64,000 nucleotides of DNA from UBA7672 sp044224605. Lineage in GTDB: Bacteria > Pseudomonadota > Alphaproteobacteria > Caulobacterales > Hyphomonadaceae. Made by a program: the position numbers and the translations under genes. Under the pieces are notes generated by a model. It worked only from the letters and a program-made list of their open reading frames with translations, was not told the DNA's origin and did no database searches. Location: NCBI GenBank assembly GCA_044224605.1, contig JBGAKC010000025.1, positions 8,709-72,708 of the forward strand. The letters are read 5' to 3'. Within the stretch, counting starts at the first letter, position 1, and each line of letters begins with the position of its first letter. Positions 35,778 through 43,357 of this stretch are shown here, piece by piece.

Positions 35778-36613
35778 TGAACGCTCCGATCACTACGGGC
35801 CATGACTATGGCGTTTGACAGTGACTTAGCAACCACACTTATTCTCTTGACAGACGATGCAGGATCGCCCTGCTCCACCGCCGCGCGGACCTCTTCGACC
35901 AGCGCCGAGCCCACCACCACCCCGTCAGAAATACGAGCAAAAGCAGCGGCTTGTTCCGGCGTACGGACGCCAAAACCGACGGCGACCGGCAGTTTCGAGA
36001 TGCGTTTCGCACGCTCGACGCCGGCCGAAATATCTTCCTGGGCGCCGACGCCCGCGCCGGTCACGCCCGCAACCGAGACATAGTAGACGAACCCGGATGA
36101 GCCGTTGGCGATTGTTTCCATGCGCTTTTCGGTCGTCGTCGGGGTCGCGAGGCGGATCACGGCCAGGCCGTGCTTTGCCAGCTCCGTCCGCAACGGCGCA
36201 TCCTCCTCCGGAGGCAAATCAACGGTGATCACGCCATCCACTCCCGCATCCGCGGCCTTTTGGGCAAACGCGGCAAAACCCATTCGGTGGATCGGGTTCG
36301 CATAACCCATGACGATGAGGGGCGTCGAAGTGTTAACAGAACGGAAACGGCGGGCGATTTCTAACGTAACGTTTAGACTCCCGCCAGCAGCCAGCGCGCG
36401 CAGGGCTGCCTTCTGGATGGCCGGCCCGTCGGCCATCGGGTCGGTGAAAGGCGCGCCAAGCTCGATGATGTCCGCGCCAGCCTCCGATAAAGACAGGAGA
36501 TTCTGGTAGGAGGTCTCGATGTCGGGGTCGGCGGCCATGAGATAGGCCACAAAGGCTGCGCGGCCTTGGCTGGCGCAGTTGGCAAACGTCGCGGAGATGC
36601 GGTCGGCGGTCAT
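35774..36613 (-). CDS. trpA: tryptophan synthase alpha subunit
   Basis: From the ATG at 36613 (MTADRISATF) the protein has 279 residues. The catalytic Glu is in IIELGAPFTDPMADGPAIQ and the active-site Asp in DGVITVDLPPEE; VYYVSVAGVTGAG and VGFGVRTPEQAAAF complete the barrel. TrpA splits indole-3-glycerol phosphate to indole for TrpB. In related genomes trpB lies directly upstream, but here about 3.7 kb of unrelated genes separate them (36614-40303). TrpA therefore needs its own promoter or a long transcript. The accD start overlaps its stop. Confidence 0.95.
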   Translation of the reverse strand: MTADRISATFANCASQGRAAFVAYLMAADPDIETSYQNLLSLSEAGADIIELGAPFTDPMADGPAIQKAALRALAAGGSLNVTLEIARRFRSVNTSTPLIVMGYANPIHRMGFAAFAQKAADAGVDGVITVDLPPEEDAPLRTELAKHGLAVIRLATPTTTEKRMETIANGSSGFVYYVSVAGVTGAGVGAQEDISAGVERAKRISKLPVAVGFGVRTPEQAAAFARISDGVVVGSALVEEVRAAVEQGDPASSVKRISVVAKSLSNAIVMARSDRSVH

Positions 36614-36954
36614 CTGGAAGGAAAAGAGCTTCTCGGTCGACTTGCTGACGTGTCTGGCCAAAGCACGTGTCTGGGACCCGAAACGGGGTGGAAGCGGCGG
36701 TAGATACCCGAAATCGGCCCTGTCCCCTATCCCCCCGGACGCTTCCCGATGCCGCACTGCAACAAAGAGCGAACATCTGACTTGGCAGGAGATGATCGAG
36801 GTTTCGTGCCTGCACGGTTCTCGCGGGCGGCCACTCCAGAGCTTGCCGCAATGGGCGGTTTCCCAGGGCCGTTCCAGGCCAACCTCGCGGCCCCGGGCCG
36901 CCTCGCCCGCGATGCATCAGCCCCCCCGTCCGCTTCTCTTTGTGGCGCGGGTCT
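36614..36954. other. trpA upstream region at the edge of the trp interruption
   Basis: This 341-bp stretch between trpA and the AbiE operators contains no supported gene. It should hold the new promoter for trpA on the minus strand. I could not pick a convincing -35/-10 pair. No repeat that marks an insertion end was recognised. Confidence 0.35.
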
Positions 36955-37028
36955 TGTCAGAAAAACGTATACAAATTTCTGACGTGGCCTGGCGCCGATG
37001 TCAGATTTTTGTATACGTTTTTCTGACA
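36955..37028 (+). promoter_or_regulatory. paired 29-bp inverted operators before the AbiEi-type gene
   Basis: Two 29-bp arms, 36955-36983 and 37000-37028, are inverted copies of each other with only two mismatches, separated by 16 bp. Each arm is bounded by GTCAGA and TCTGAC and has ACGTATACA-like sequence inside, so each is itself partly palindromic. The ATG of the antitoxin gene is 12 bp downstream. AbiEi antitoxins are known to repress their own promoter by binding two inverted repeats, and this arrangement fits that model. AT-rich sequence within the arms could include the promoter. Confidence 0.7.
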
Positions 37029-37039
37029 ATTTTGGAATC

Positions 37040-37729
37040 ATGCCCCAACGCGCCAACACGCTCAGGAACAAGATCCTCGACCGGATGAACGCCAGAGCGC
37101 CGTTCGGCGTTTGGACGCCCGTCGACTTCATTGACCTCGCCTCGCGCGTGGCGGTGGACCAGACGCTGCACCGCCTGGTCCGCGAACGCGTCATCAGGCG
37201 CGTGGCGCGGGGCCTTTACGACAAGCCCGCCCTAAACAGCCTTACCGCCAAGGAGACAATCCCGGACCCCGGCGCCGTCATCGAGGCGATCAGCCGACGC
37301 GACGGCCTGCGCGTCCTCGTCGACGGCATGACCGCCGCAAACGATCTCGGTCTGTCGGATGCCGTTCCCGCGAGAATTCTGGTTCACACGGACGCGCGCC
37401 TGCGGAAGCTCGTAATCGGCACGCTCCCGATAACCTTCAAACAGACCGCCCCAAGCAAGCTTTACTGGGCGGGCCGCCCGGCCATGCGCGTCGTGCAAGC
37501 GCTGCACTGGCTCAAGGACACGCTTGAGACCGAGCAAGATCAGATCGTGTCGCGCTTGCGCAAAGTGCTGGCCAATCCCCGAAACGGCGACGACATCCGC
37601 AATGACCTGCGCGCAGGCCAGAGCGCGATGCCGGACTGGATGCGGACTTTCCTCAAGGACCTGATCGGAGGCGAACCTGACCCTGATCCGGTCCCGGTCC
37701 GGCCCGGGCGAAGACGGACGGTGAAGTGA
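37040..37729 (+). CDS. AbiEi-type (DUF6088-like) antitoxin and transcriptional repressor
   Basis: From the ATG at 37040 (MPQRANTLRNKIL) the protein has 229 residues; an upstream ATG at 36998 lies in the operators. A winged-helix N-terminus is seen in FGVWTPVDFIDLASRVAVDQ and LVRERVIRRVARGLYDKP, as in AbiEi-like antitoxins that autoregulate. The C-terminal domain includes VLVDGMTAANDLGLSDAVPA and QALHWLKDTL. In AbiE systems this protein counters a nucleotidyltransferase toxin encoded next. Here the toxin gene overlaps the stop (TGATG) but is truncated. The antitoxin seems intact. Confidence 0.75.
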   Translation: MPQRANTLRNKILDRMNARAPFGVWTPVDFIDLASRVAVDQTLHRLVRERVIRRVARGLYDKPALNSLTAKETIPDPGAVIEAISRRDGLRVLVDGMTAANDLGLSDAVPARILVHTDARLRKLVIGTLPITFKQTAPSKLYWAGRPAMRVVQALHWLKDTLETEQDQIVSRLRKVLANPRNGDDIRNDLRAGQSAMPDWMRTFLKDLIGGEPDPDPVPVRPGRRRTVK

Positions 37730-38117
37730 TGCCATCAGGCTGTGACCTGTTTCTTGCGGCGCCAGCCAACGACAGGCGCGACGCCTTCGCGGCAACTGGT
37801 GCACGGCTCGGCGCCGCCGCGACAAACATCGAGAAAGACTTCTGGGTCTGCTGGACGCTGGATGCCCTCTTTAACCAGTTGCCGGCGGGGGGCCCTCGCC
37901 TCCTGTTCAAGGGCGGCACATCGTTGTCAAAGGGCTTCGGCCTGATCTCGCGCTTCTCCGAGGACATCGATGTCACGGTCTTCCGGGACGACCTGGTTGC
38001 GGATGCCGACATCGAGCAACTGAACGCTCTCGGCAACCGCCAGCCTTCGAGGATGTGCTGGCAAGCGTCGCGTCACTTGAAGCGACGCTGAACACAACCG
38101 CGACGATCCGGACATGA
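37729..38117 (+). pseudogene. AbiEii-type nucleotidyltransferase toxin, internally deleted
   Basis: The first part reads NIEKDFWVCWTLDALFN and LLFKGGTSLSKGFGLISRFS followed by EDIDVTVFRDD, so it keeps the GGTSLSK and DID motifs of the nucleotidyltransferase active site. The frame stops at 38091 after 120 codons, whereas family members have about 300. From 38043 another frame reads AFEDVLASVASLEATLN, which looks like the toxin's C-terminal helix. An internal deletion with a frame change would explain both. Toxin activity is probably lost. Confidence 0.7.
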
Positions 38118-38179
38118 CCGACGATTAGCGAGCTGGTTGCCGAAGATTGAAGTAAGCCAATAACAAAAGGCGGTGGGCT

Positions 38180-39703
38180 TTAGAGCGCCCGGAAGGACAC
38201 CCTGAGCCCGCCGCTCGCCGGATCGACCGGGAGTTCCGCTTCCAACGGTTTTCCGTTGACGAAGTCGAGGTCCAGCGTCCTGTGCTCATGCCCGCCGCCT
38301 TCCCGGCTGGTTTCGACATGGAAGGTGTAGCGGCCCGGTCCCACCGGCCTGCCCTCATCATCGATACCGTCCCAGTAGATCCGGTAGAGGCCTGTGCCGC
38401 GCGTCGACATCGACCGGCTGTTGAGAAGGCGTTCGGTGGCGCCCTGGTTGAGACGCCACCAGACGTGGTTGTTCTCCTGCCATTCCTTGATCGTGCCGAT
38501 GAGCAGGAGGGTCCGCACGCTCCGGCGCTCGGCATTGCTGATCCAGATCGCGACATAGGGTGAACGGAAGGCGATGGCGCGCCGCATGTCCTTCGGCGGG
38601 GCTGTGAAGGTGATGTCCGCAGTCCAGCCCGGCTCCCAGCCGGACTGATACTCGTCCTGTTTGCCTGATGACTTGCTGCCCGGCTTGGCCGTCTTCTGGC
38701 GCCATTGCGCTGGCGTCTGGCGCCACAGCCAGTCCGCGCCATTCGCATCGCTCACCCGTGCAGCGATCGCCTCCTCAGGGCGGAGACAAGCCTCAGCCTC
38801 GTCACGCGACAACACAAGCATGGCTGTCGCGAGCGCATCCGCCTCCATGGCGCAGGGCGCAAGGACGGTTGCCGAGCGCAGGTAAGCCACCGGCCAGCCG
38901 GTGCGCGGATCGAGCGTGGAAGACAAGATCCTCCCCTCCACGCATCTGTCGCGCGGCCCGCAGCCGGAGGTAGCGACGGCCCCGCCATCGAGGACGAACG
39001 CTCCGCATTCAGGAGCGTTGTCAAATGGCCTCAGAGGATCGGGCAGGCCGACCTTCCATGTCCCCTCGCCGGGACCAGCCCCGGCGCAGCAGATATCGCC
39101 GCCGATATCGACCAGCGCGCCCGCAACGCCCTCGACGGCCGTCGCGGCAGAGAGCGCTGCATCGATGATGTAGCCCTTGGCAAGGGCATCAAGGTCGAAG
39201 ATTACCGGCGCCGGCCGGATGATCGTGCGGGATGCATAGTCGAGGCCCAGATCGGCAACGGCGATCGCCTGCGCCAGGTCCGCAACTTCTCCAGCGTCAG
39301 GCAAACGTGAAGCGTTGCGCCAGGTTGCGAGCAAACGCCCCATCCGGCCGCTTAGCGCGCCAAGGCTCGCCCTGCGCCAGCGCTCGGCGGCGGCGACCAC
39401 GCTGAACAGCTCAAGCGATGCAATCCATTCCGGATGCCGATTGAGAGAGCTGATCTCGCTGTCGCCGCGCCGCCAGTCGAAAATGGCGGCAAGGCGATCG
39501 ATCTCGCGCCGGACAGCGCCGGCGGCGGCGAACGCCGCGTCCCGTCCGGAGGCGCGCACGATGAGACCGAGCCGCGTGCCCAGCGCGTCGGGGTCGTGAA
39601 AGACATGTGTGTCCCCTGCGATCAGGCCAGGCTCTGCGGGCGCAATGACAGGAAGATGGATGGCCTTCGCCGCCACATGGTCCAGGTCGAAAACCATCCA
39701 CAT
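38180..39703 (-). CDS. ApbE-like flavin transferase fused to a DUF2271 domain
   Basis: From the ATG at 39703 the protein has 507 residues. Residues about 1-320 are an ApbE fold: FDWRRGDSEISSLNRHPEW, IFDLDALAKGYIIDAAL, ALVDIGGDICCAG, STLDPRTGWPVAYL and MEADALATAMLVL with the metal-binding Asp and Thr. Residues about 350-507 match DUF2271: GWTADITFTAPP, YVAIWISNAERRSVRTL, GPGRYTFHVETSREGGGHEH. ApbE attaches FMN to a Thr of partner flavoproteins. DUF2271 is usually a separate periplasmic protein encoded beside ApbE. No signal peptide is visible, which is odd because ApbE normally works in the periplasm. Confidence 0.8.
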   Translation of the reverse strand: MWMVFDLDHVAAKAIHLPVIAPAEPGLIAGDTHVFHDPDALGTRLGLIVRASGRDAAFAAAGAVRREIDRLAAIFDWRRGDSEISSLNRHPEWIASLELFSVVAAAERWRRASLGALSGRMGRLLATWRNASRLPDAGEVADLAQAIAVADLGLDYASRTIIRPAPVIFDLDALAKGYIIDAALSAATAVEGVAGALVDIGGDICCAGAGPGEGTWKVGLPDPLRPFDNAPECGAFVLDGGAVATSGCGPRDRCVEGRILSSTLDPRTGWPVAYLRSATVLAPCAMEADALATAMLVLSRDEAEACLRPEEAIAARVSDANGADWLWRQTPAQWRQKTAKPGSKSSGKQDEYQSGWEPGWTADITFTAPPKDMRRAIAFRSPYVAIWISNAERRSVRTLLLIGTIKEWQENNHVWWRLNQGATERLLNSRSMSTRGTGLYRIYWDGIDDEGRPVGPGRYTFHVETSREGGGHEHRTLDLDFVNGKPLEAELPVDPASGGLRVSFRAL

Positions 39704-39784
39704 ACCGCCTTCAGAACCACCCCGCACGGGCGTGGCTAACGCGGATAGCGCTCCTGCGCCATGTGCGAGAATGCAGCGGACGCC

Positions 39785-40195
39785 TCAGGCATGCGCGCCG
39801 CCGCCAATCGGGCAGCCGATGGCGGGATCGACGAGTTCGAACTCCAGCACGGTCCGCTCGCGCCGCCGGAAGTTCGACTGGAAGGAGCGCACGACCAGGC
39901 AGCCATGGACGCCGTCGGCATTCGCCGGGCCCGTCCAGGTCTGCTGGTCGATCGACGTCCAGCCTTTGTCCTTGAGTTGCTTTTGATAGGGCGCGAACGC
40001 ATCGCTCGCTGCGCCATAAAGACAGTCGATCGCATTATCCTTCTCTGTACCCGGAGCTTCGCTGGGACAGGCCGGACGGAGCTCGTCGTCGGCGGCGACG
40101 GTAAGATCGAGCTTGCCCGGAAGGACGATCTTGGGCTTGGCGGGACCGCCGCACGCGGCGAGCAGCAGCGCCATCAGAATCACGCCATGACGCAT
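39785..40195 (-). CDS. small lipoprotein of unknown function
   Basis: The 136-residue protein has a lipoprotein leader MRHGVILMALLLAACGG with a good lipobox (Cys 15). The mature part contains five cysteines and segments such as IDCLYGAASDAFAPYQKQL, KDKGWTSIDQQTWTG and EFELVDPAIGCPIGGGAHA. I do not recognise a family. It lies 81 bp upstream of the ApbE-DUF2271 gene on the same strand, so they may be co-transcribed from the trpB side. Confidence 0.65.
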   Translation of the reverse strand: MRHGVILMALLLAACGGPAKPKIVLPGKLDLTVAADDELRPACPSEAPGTEKDNAIDCLYGAASDAFAPYQKQLKDKGWTSIDQQTWTGPANADGVHGCLVVRSFQSNFRRRERTVLEFELVDPAIGCPIGGGAHA

Positions 40196-40303
40196 TAGAG
40201 GCCTGCACCTAGCTTCTTCATCAGAGCCCGACGCATACCACGTCCCGCCCGCTTCGCGAGCGCGCTTGGTTCGCTGCGAGGCTGTCGGGTCCGTCTTACG
40301 CGA

Positions 40304-41515
40304 TCAGATCTTCATGCCAAGATGGGCTGCGACGGAGAAGATGTCTTTGTCGCCACGGCCGCACATGTTCATGATGATGAGCCCGTCTTTGCCGAGTTCC
40401 TTTGCCACGTCCCCCGTGCGCGCCAGCGCGTGCGCAGGCTCGAGGGCTGGGATGATGCCTTCGAGGCGCGTGCACAGCTGGAACGCCTCGAGCGCTTCCT
40501 TGTCGGTGCAGGTGCGGTACTCCGCACGTCCCGTCTCGTGCAGGAAGGCGTGCTCTGGCCCGATGCCCGGGTAATCGAGACCCGCCGAGATCGAGTGGGC
40601 GTCGATGATCTGCCCGTCCTTGTCCTGCAGCAGGTAGGTGCGGTTGCCGTGCAGGATGCCGGGCTGTCCGCCCGAGAGCGAGGCTGCGTGCATGCCGGTC
40701 TCAACGCCATGGCCGCCGGCCTCGACGCCGATCATCTTCACACCCTCATCCTCGATGAAGGGGTGAAAGAGGCCGATCGCGTTCGAGCCGCCGCCGATCG
40801 CCGCCACCAGCGCATCCGGCAGGCGGCCTTCCTGTTTCAGGATCTGCGCCCGCGCCTCCTTGCCGATGATCGACTGGAAATCGCGCACAAGCTCCGGATA
40901 GGGGTGCGGGCCAGCCGCCGTGCCGATGACGTAGAACGTGTTCTTCACGTTCGTCACCCAATCACGCAGCGCCTCGTTCATCGCATCCTTCAGCGTGCCC
41001 GTGCCCGAGGACACCGGCACGATCTCCGCGCCAAGCAGGCGCATGCGGAACACGTTGGGCTTCTGGCGCTCGACATCCGTCTCGCCCATGAACACCACGC
41101 ACGGCAGGCCGAAGCGCGCGCAGATCGTGGCGGTTGCAACACCATGCTGGCCTGCACCTGTCTCCGCGATGATGCGCGTCTTGCCCATGCGCCGCGCGAG
41201 CAGCACCTGCCCGATGCAGTTGTTGATCTTGTGGGCGCCCGTGTGATTGAGCTCGTCGCGCTTGAGATAGATTTTCGCGCCGCCGAAATGCTTCGTCAGG
41301 CGCTCGGCGAAATAGAGCGGGCTTGGCCGGCCGACATAGTGTTCGAGCAGCCAGTCGAACTCTTCCTGGAATTTCGGATCGGCCTTTGCCTTCCGGTATT
41401 CCTGCTCGAGATCGAGCACGAGCGGCATCAGCGTCTCGGCGACATACCGTCCGCCGAATTCGCCAAAGCGGCCATTGGCGTCAGGCCATTGCGACCAGGT
41501 ATTGCGGCGATCCAT
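40304..41515 (-). CDS. trpB: tryptophan synthase beta subunit
   Basis: From the ATG at 41515 (MDRRNTWSQW) the protein has 403 residues. PLP-binding Lys is in NHTGAHKINNCIGQ, the phosphate loop is AAIGGGSNAIGLF, and ETGAGQHGVATA is the substrate loop. TrpB condenses indole from TrpA with serine. It follows trpF by 22 bp. Its usual neighbour trpA is displaced by an insertion. The 108 bp between its stop and the small lipoprotein gene show no clear terminator. Confidence 0.96.
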   Translation of the reverse strand: MDRRNTWSQWPDANGRFGEFGGRYVAETLMPLVLDLEQEYRKAKADPKFQEEFDWLLEHYVGRPSPLYFAERLTKHFGGAKIYLKRDELNHTGAHKINNCIGQVLLARRMGKTRIIAETGAGQHGVATATICARFGLPCVVFMGETDVERQKPNVFRMRLLGAEIVPVSSGTGTLKDAMNEALRDWVTNVKNTFYVIGTAAGPHPYPELVRDFQSIIGKEARAQILKQEGRLPDALVAAIGGGSNAIGLFHPFIEDEGVKMIGVEAGGHGVETGMHAASLSGGQPGILHGNRTYLLQDKDGQIIDAHSISAGLDYPGIGPEHAFLHETGRAEYRTCTDKEALEAFQLCTRLEGIIPALEPAHALARTGDVAKELGKDGLIIMNMCGRGDKDIFSVAAHLGMKI

Positions 41516-41537
41516 CACGCACTCCAGCGGGTCCGGT

Positions 41538-42197
41538 TCAGCCGGCCGCCTTGGCAGCCTCAACGAAGGCCCGGACCTTCGCGGGGTCCTTTACGCCGGG
41601 GCTCGCCTCAACGCCAGACGAGACATCCACCGCCGGCGCCCCGCTCTGCCGGATCGCTTCGGCGACATTTTCCGGCGTGAGGCCGCCCGAAAGGGTCCAA
41701 TCCTCGTGATCGTGGATGCGGAAGCCCTTGAGGATCGACCAGTCAAAGCTCCTGCCATGACCGCCCTCGCGCGTTGCGCCCTTGGGCGGCTTGGCGTCGA
41801 ACAGAAAGGCGTCGGCCGCCTCGAAGGCTTCCACGTCCTTGAGGTCACGCTTGCTGGCGAGGCCGATCGCCACCACGACCGGAACCAGCGAATGCTTCCG
41901 CACGAAGCCGGCCACCTGTCCGGGCGTTTCCTTGCCGTGCAGCTGCACCGCCCCGATCTCGGGCGTCTCGTTCACCAGCTCGTCGAGCCAGGGAATGTCG
42001 AGCGTTGCGACCACCCATGGCTCGGCGCCGAGTTCGGCCGCCTTGCGGATCAGGGCCTGGGCCTTCGCCTTCGGCACGAAGCGCGGGGAGGCTTCCACAA
42101 TCACGAAGCCGACCATGTCGGCCCTGGCCTCGATGGCCATCTCGACATCTGATTCGCTGGTGAGACCGCAGATCTTGACGCTGACCATCTTCGCCAT
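41538..42197 (-). CDS. trpF: phosphoribosylanthranilate isomerase
   Basis: The 219-residue protein starts MAKMVSVKICGLTSE; an ATG three codons in is an alternative. The catalytic Cys is in VKICGLTS and the general acid Asp in ILKGFRIHDHEDWTLSGGLT; the HGKE segment VQLHGKETPGQV is also typical. TrpF carries out the Amadori rearrangement that is the third step of tryptophan synthesis from chorismate. It is the first gene of the trpF-trpB pair, with a hairpin from the mscL side at 42252 upstream. Confidence 0.95.
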   Translation of the reverse strand: MAKMVSVKICGLTSESDVEMAIEARADMVGFVIVEASPRFVPKAKAQALIRKAAELGAEPWVVATLDIPWLDELVNETPEIGAVQLHGKETPGQVAGFVRKHSLVPVVVAIGLASKRDLKDVEAFEAADAFLFDAKPPKGATREGGHGRSFDWSILKGFRIHDHEDWTLSGGLTPENVAEAIRQSGAPAVDVSSGVEASPGVKDPAKVRAFVEAAKAAG

Positions 42198-42251
42198 CCG
42201 GCGGTAATGGGCCTTGGTTTTGCAGCGTTTTTCCTGGCCCTAACAAGCAGA

Positions 42252-42276
42252 AAGGGCGGCGCTCAGGCCGCCCCTT
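42252..42276 (-). terminator. terminator-like hairpin after mscL
   Basis: Arms AAGGGCGGC (42252-42260) and GCCGCCCCTT (42267-42276) pair with one bulged base around a 6-base loop. It lies 40 bp after the mscL stop on the minus strand and upstream of trpF. Confidence 0.6.
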
Positions 42277-42315
42277 CCGTACGCTACTGAACTCTACTCA
42301 GGTATTCCAGATAAC

Positions 42316-42729
42316 TCAGCGCCCCTTGGCAAGCAAGTCCCTGATCTCGGCAAGGAGTTTCTCCTGTGCAGTCGGTTCGGGCGGAGGTGGAGGGGCCGCC
42401 TCTTGCTTGCGCTTCATTGAGTTCATGCCTTTGACGACCATGAACATCGAGAACGCGACGATCAGGAAGGTGATGATGAAGTTGATGAACTTGCCATAGT
42501 TGATGGTGACGGCAGCGATGTCCTTGCCGTCGGCGCCGACGCTTGCAGGCTTCAGTTCATAGGCCAGTTTCGAGAAGTCCATGCCGCCCGTGATCAGACC
42601 GATCACCGGCATGATAATGTCGTTCACCAGTGAGGTGACGATGGCTCCGAAGGCTGCGCCGATGATGACGCCGACCGCGAGGTCGACGACATTCCCGCGC
42701 ATCGCAAATTCGCGAAATTCCTTGAACAA
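42316..42729 (-). CDS. mscL: large-conductance mechanosensitive channel
   Basis: A TTG at 42729 with AGGGGAG five bases upstream gives 137 residues, the normal length. The sequence opens LFKEFREFAMRGNVVDLAVG followed by VIIGAAFGAIVTSLVNDIIM, the strongly conserved N-terminal amphipathic helix and first membrane helix of MscL. The second helix is FINFIITFLIVAFSMFMVV, and the C-terminal helix with a Pro-rich linker follows. MscL is a pentameric inner-membrane pore that opens under osmotic downshock. An upstream frame to 42783 has no MscL similarity. Confidence 0.95.
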   Translation of the reverse strand: MFKEFREFAMRGNVVDLAVGVIIGAAFGAIVTSLVNDIIMPVIGLITGGMDFSKLAYELKPASVGADGKDIAAVTINYGKFINFIITFLIVAFSMFMVVKGMNSMKRKQEAAPPPPPEPTAQEKLLAEIRDLLAKGR

Positions 42730-42847
42730 GGTGTCTCCCCTTTGCCGCCCGACGCTTGACCTGCGTCGATTACAGTCTCGCAACGCGGGTCTGGCCCGTC
42801 CAGCCTTAATCCGGCAAGGCGGCTATTCCCTCATGGGCGCGTGGGCA

Positions 42848-43150
42848 TCAGTCCCGGTCTTCGGGATCGTGACCATTATTGAGCCGCGATCGCAGCTCCT
42901 TGCCAGCCTTGAAGAAAGGCACGTGCTTGGCCTCCACCGAGACCGAATTTCCCGTACGCGGATTGCGCCCTGTGCGCGCCTCCCGCTTTCGCACGGAGAA
43001 CGCGCCAAAGCCACGTAACTCCACGCGGTCCCCCCGCTCCAAGGCAGCAGCGATCTCGTCGAAGATGACATCGACGATCTTCTCGACCTCACGCACTTTC
43101 AGCGTGGGGTTCTCTTCGGCCAGGCGGGCGATGAGTTCTGAACGCAGCAT
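42848..43150 (-). CDS. ihfB: integration host factor beta subunit
   Basis: The 100-residue protein MLRSELIARLAEENP, with KVREVEKIVDVIFDEIAAAL, RGFGAFSVRKREARTGRNP and the beta-arm Pro, matches IHF beta. IHF binds the minor groove and bends DNA by about 160 degrees, assisting replication, recombination and sigma-54 promoters. The sigma-54 gene rpoN is also in this window. Its position next to rpsA is standard in Proteobacteria. Confidence 0.93.
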   Translation of the reverse strand: MLRSELIARLAEENPTLKVREVEKIVDVIFDEIAAALERGDRVELRGFGAFSVRKREARTGRNPRTGNSVSVEAKHVPFFKAGKELRSRLNNGHDPEDRD

Positions 43151-43305
43151 CCGGCCAAAATCGCGCTAGAGTAAAAGAAAGACAAGGGTTTTTCGCGAAC
43201 TTCCTGCGACGAGACGCATCGTTCCTGTTCTGGATTGATCCACCAGCCATGGAACCGGCAGGAATCCCTGTCGCCCCCCCCGCGTCAGGCGGACCCCGAA
43301 AAGCA

Positions 43306-43333
43306 GAACGCCCCCGCTTTCGCGAGGGCGTTC
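43306..43333 (-). terminator. rho-independent terminator after rpsA
   Basis: Arms GAACGCCC (43306-43313) and GGGCGTTC (43326-43333) pair around a loop that can extend the stem. On the minus strand the stem is followed by TGCTTTT. It lies 25 bp after the rpsA stop. Confidence 0.75.
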
Positions 43334-43357
43334 CAGTCACTTCGATTGATAAGAGGA

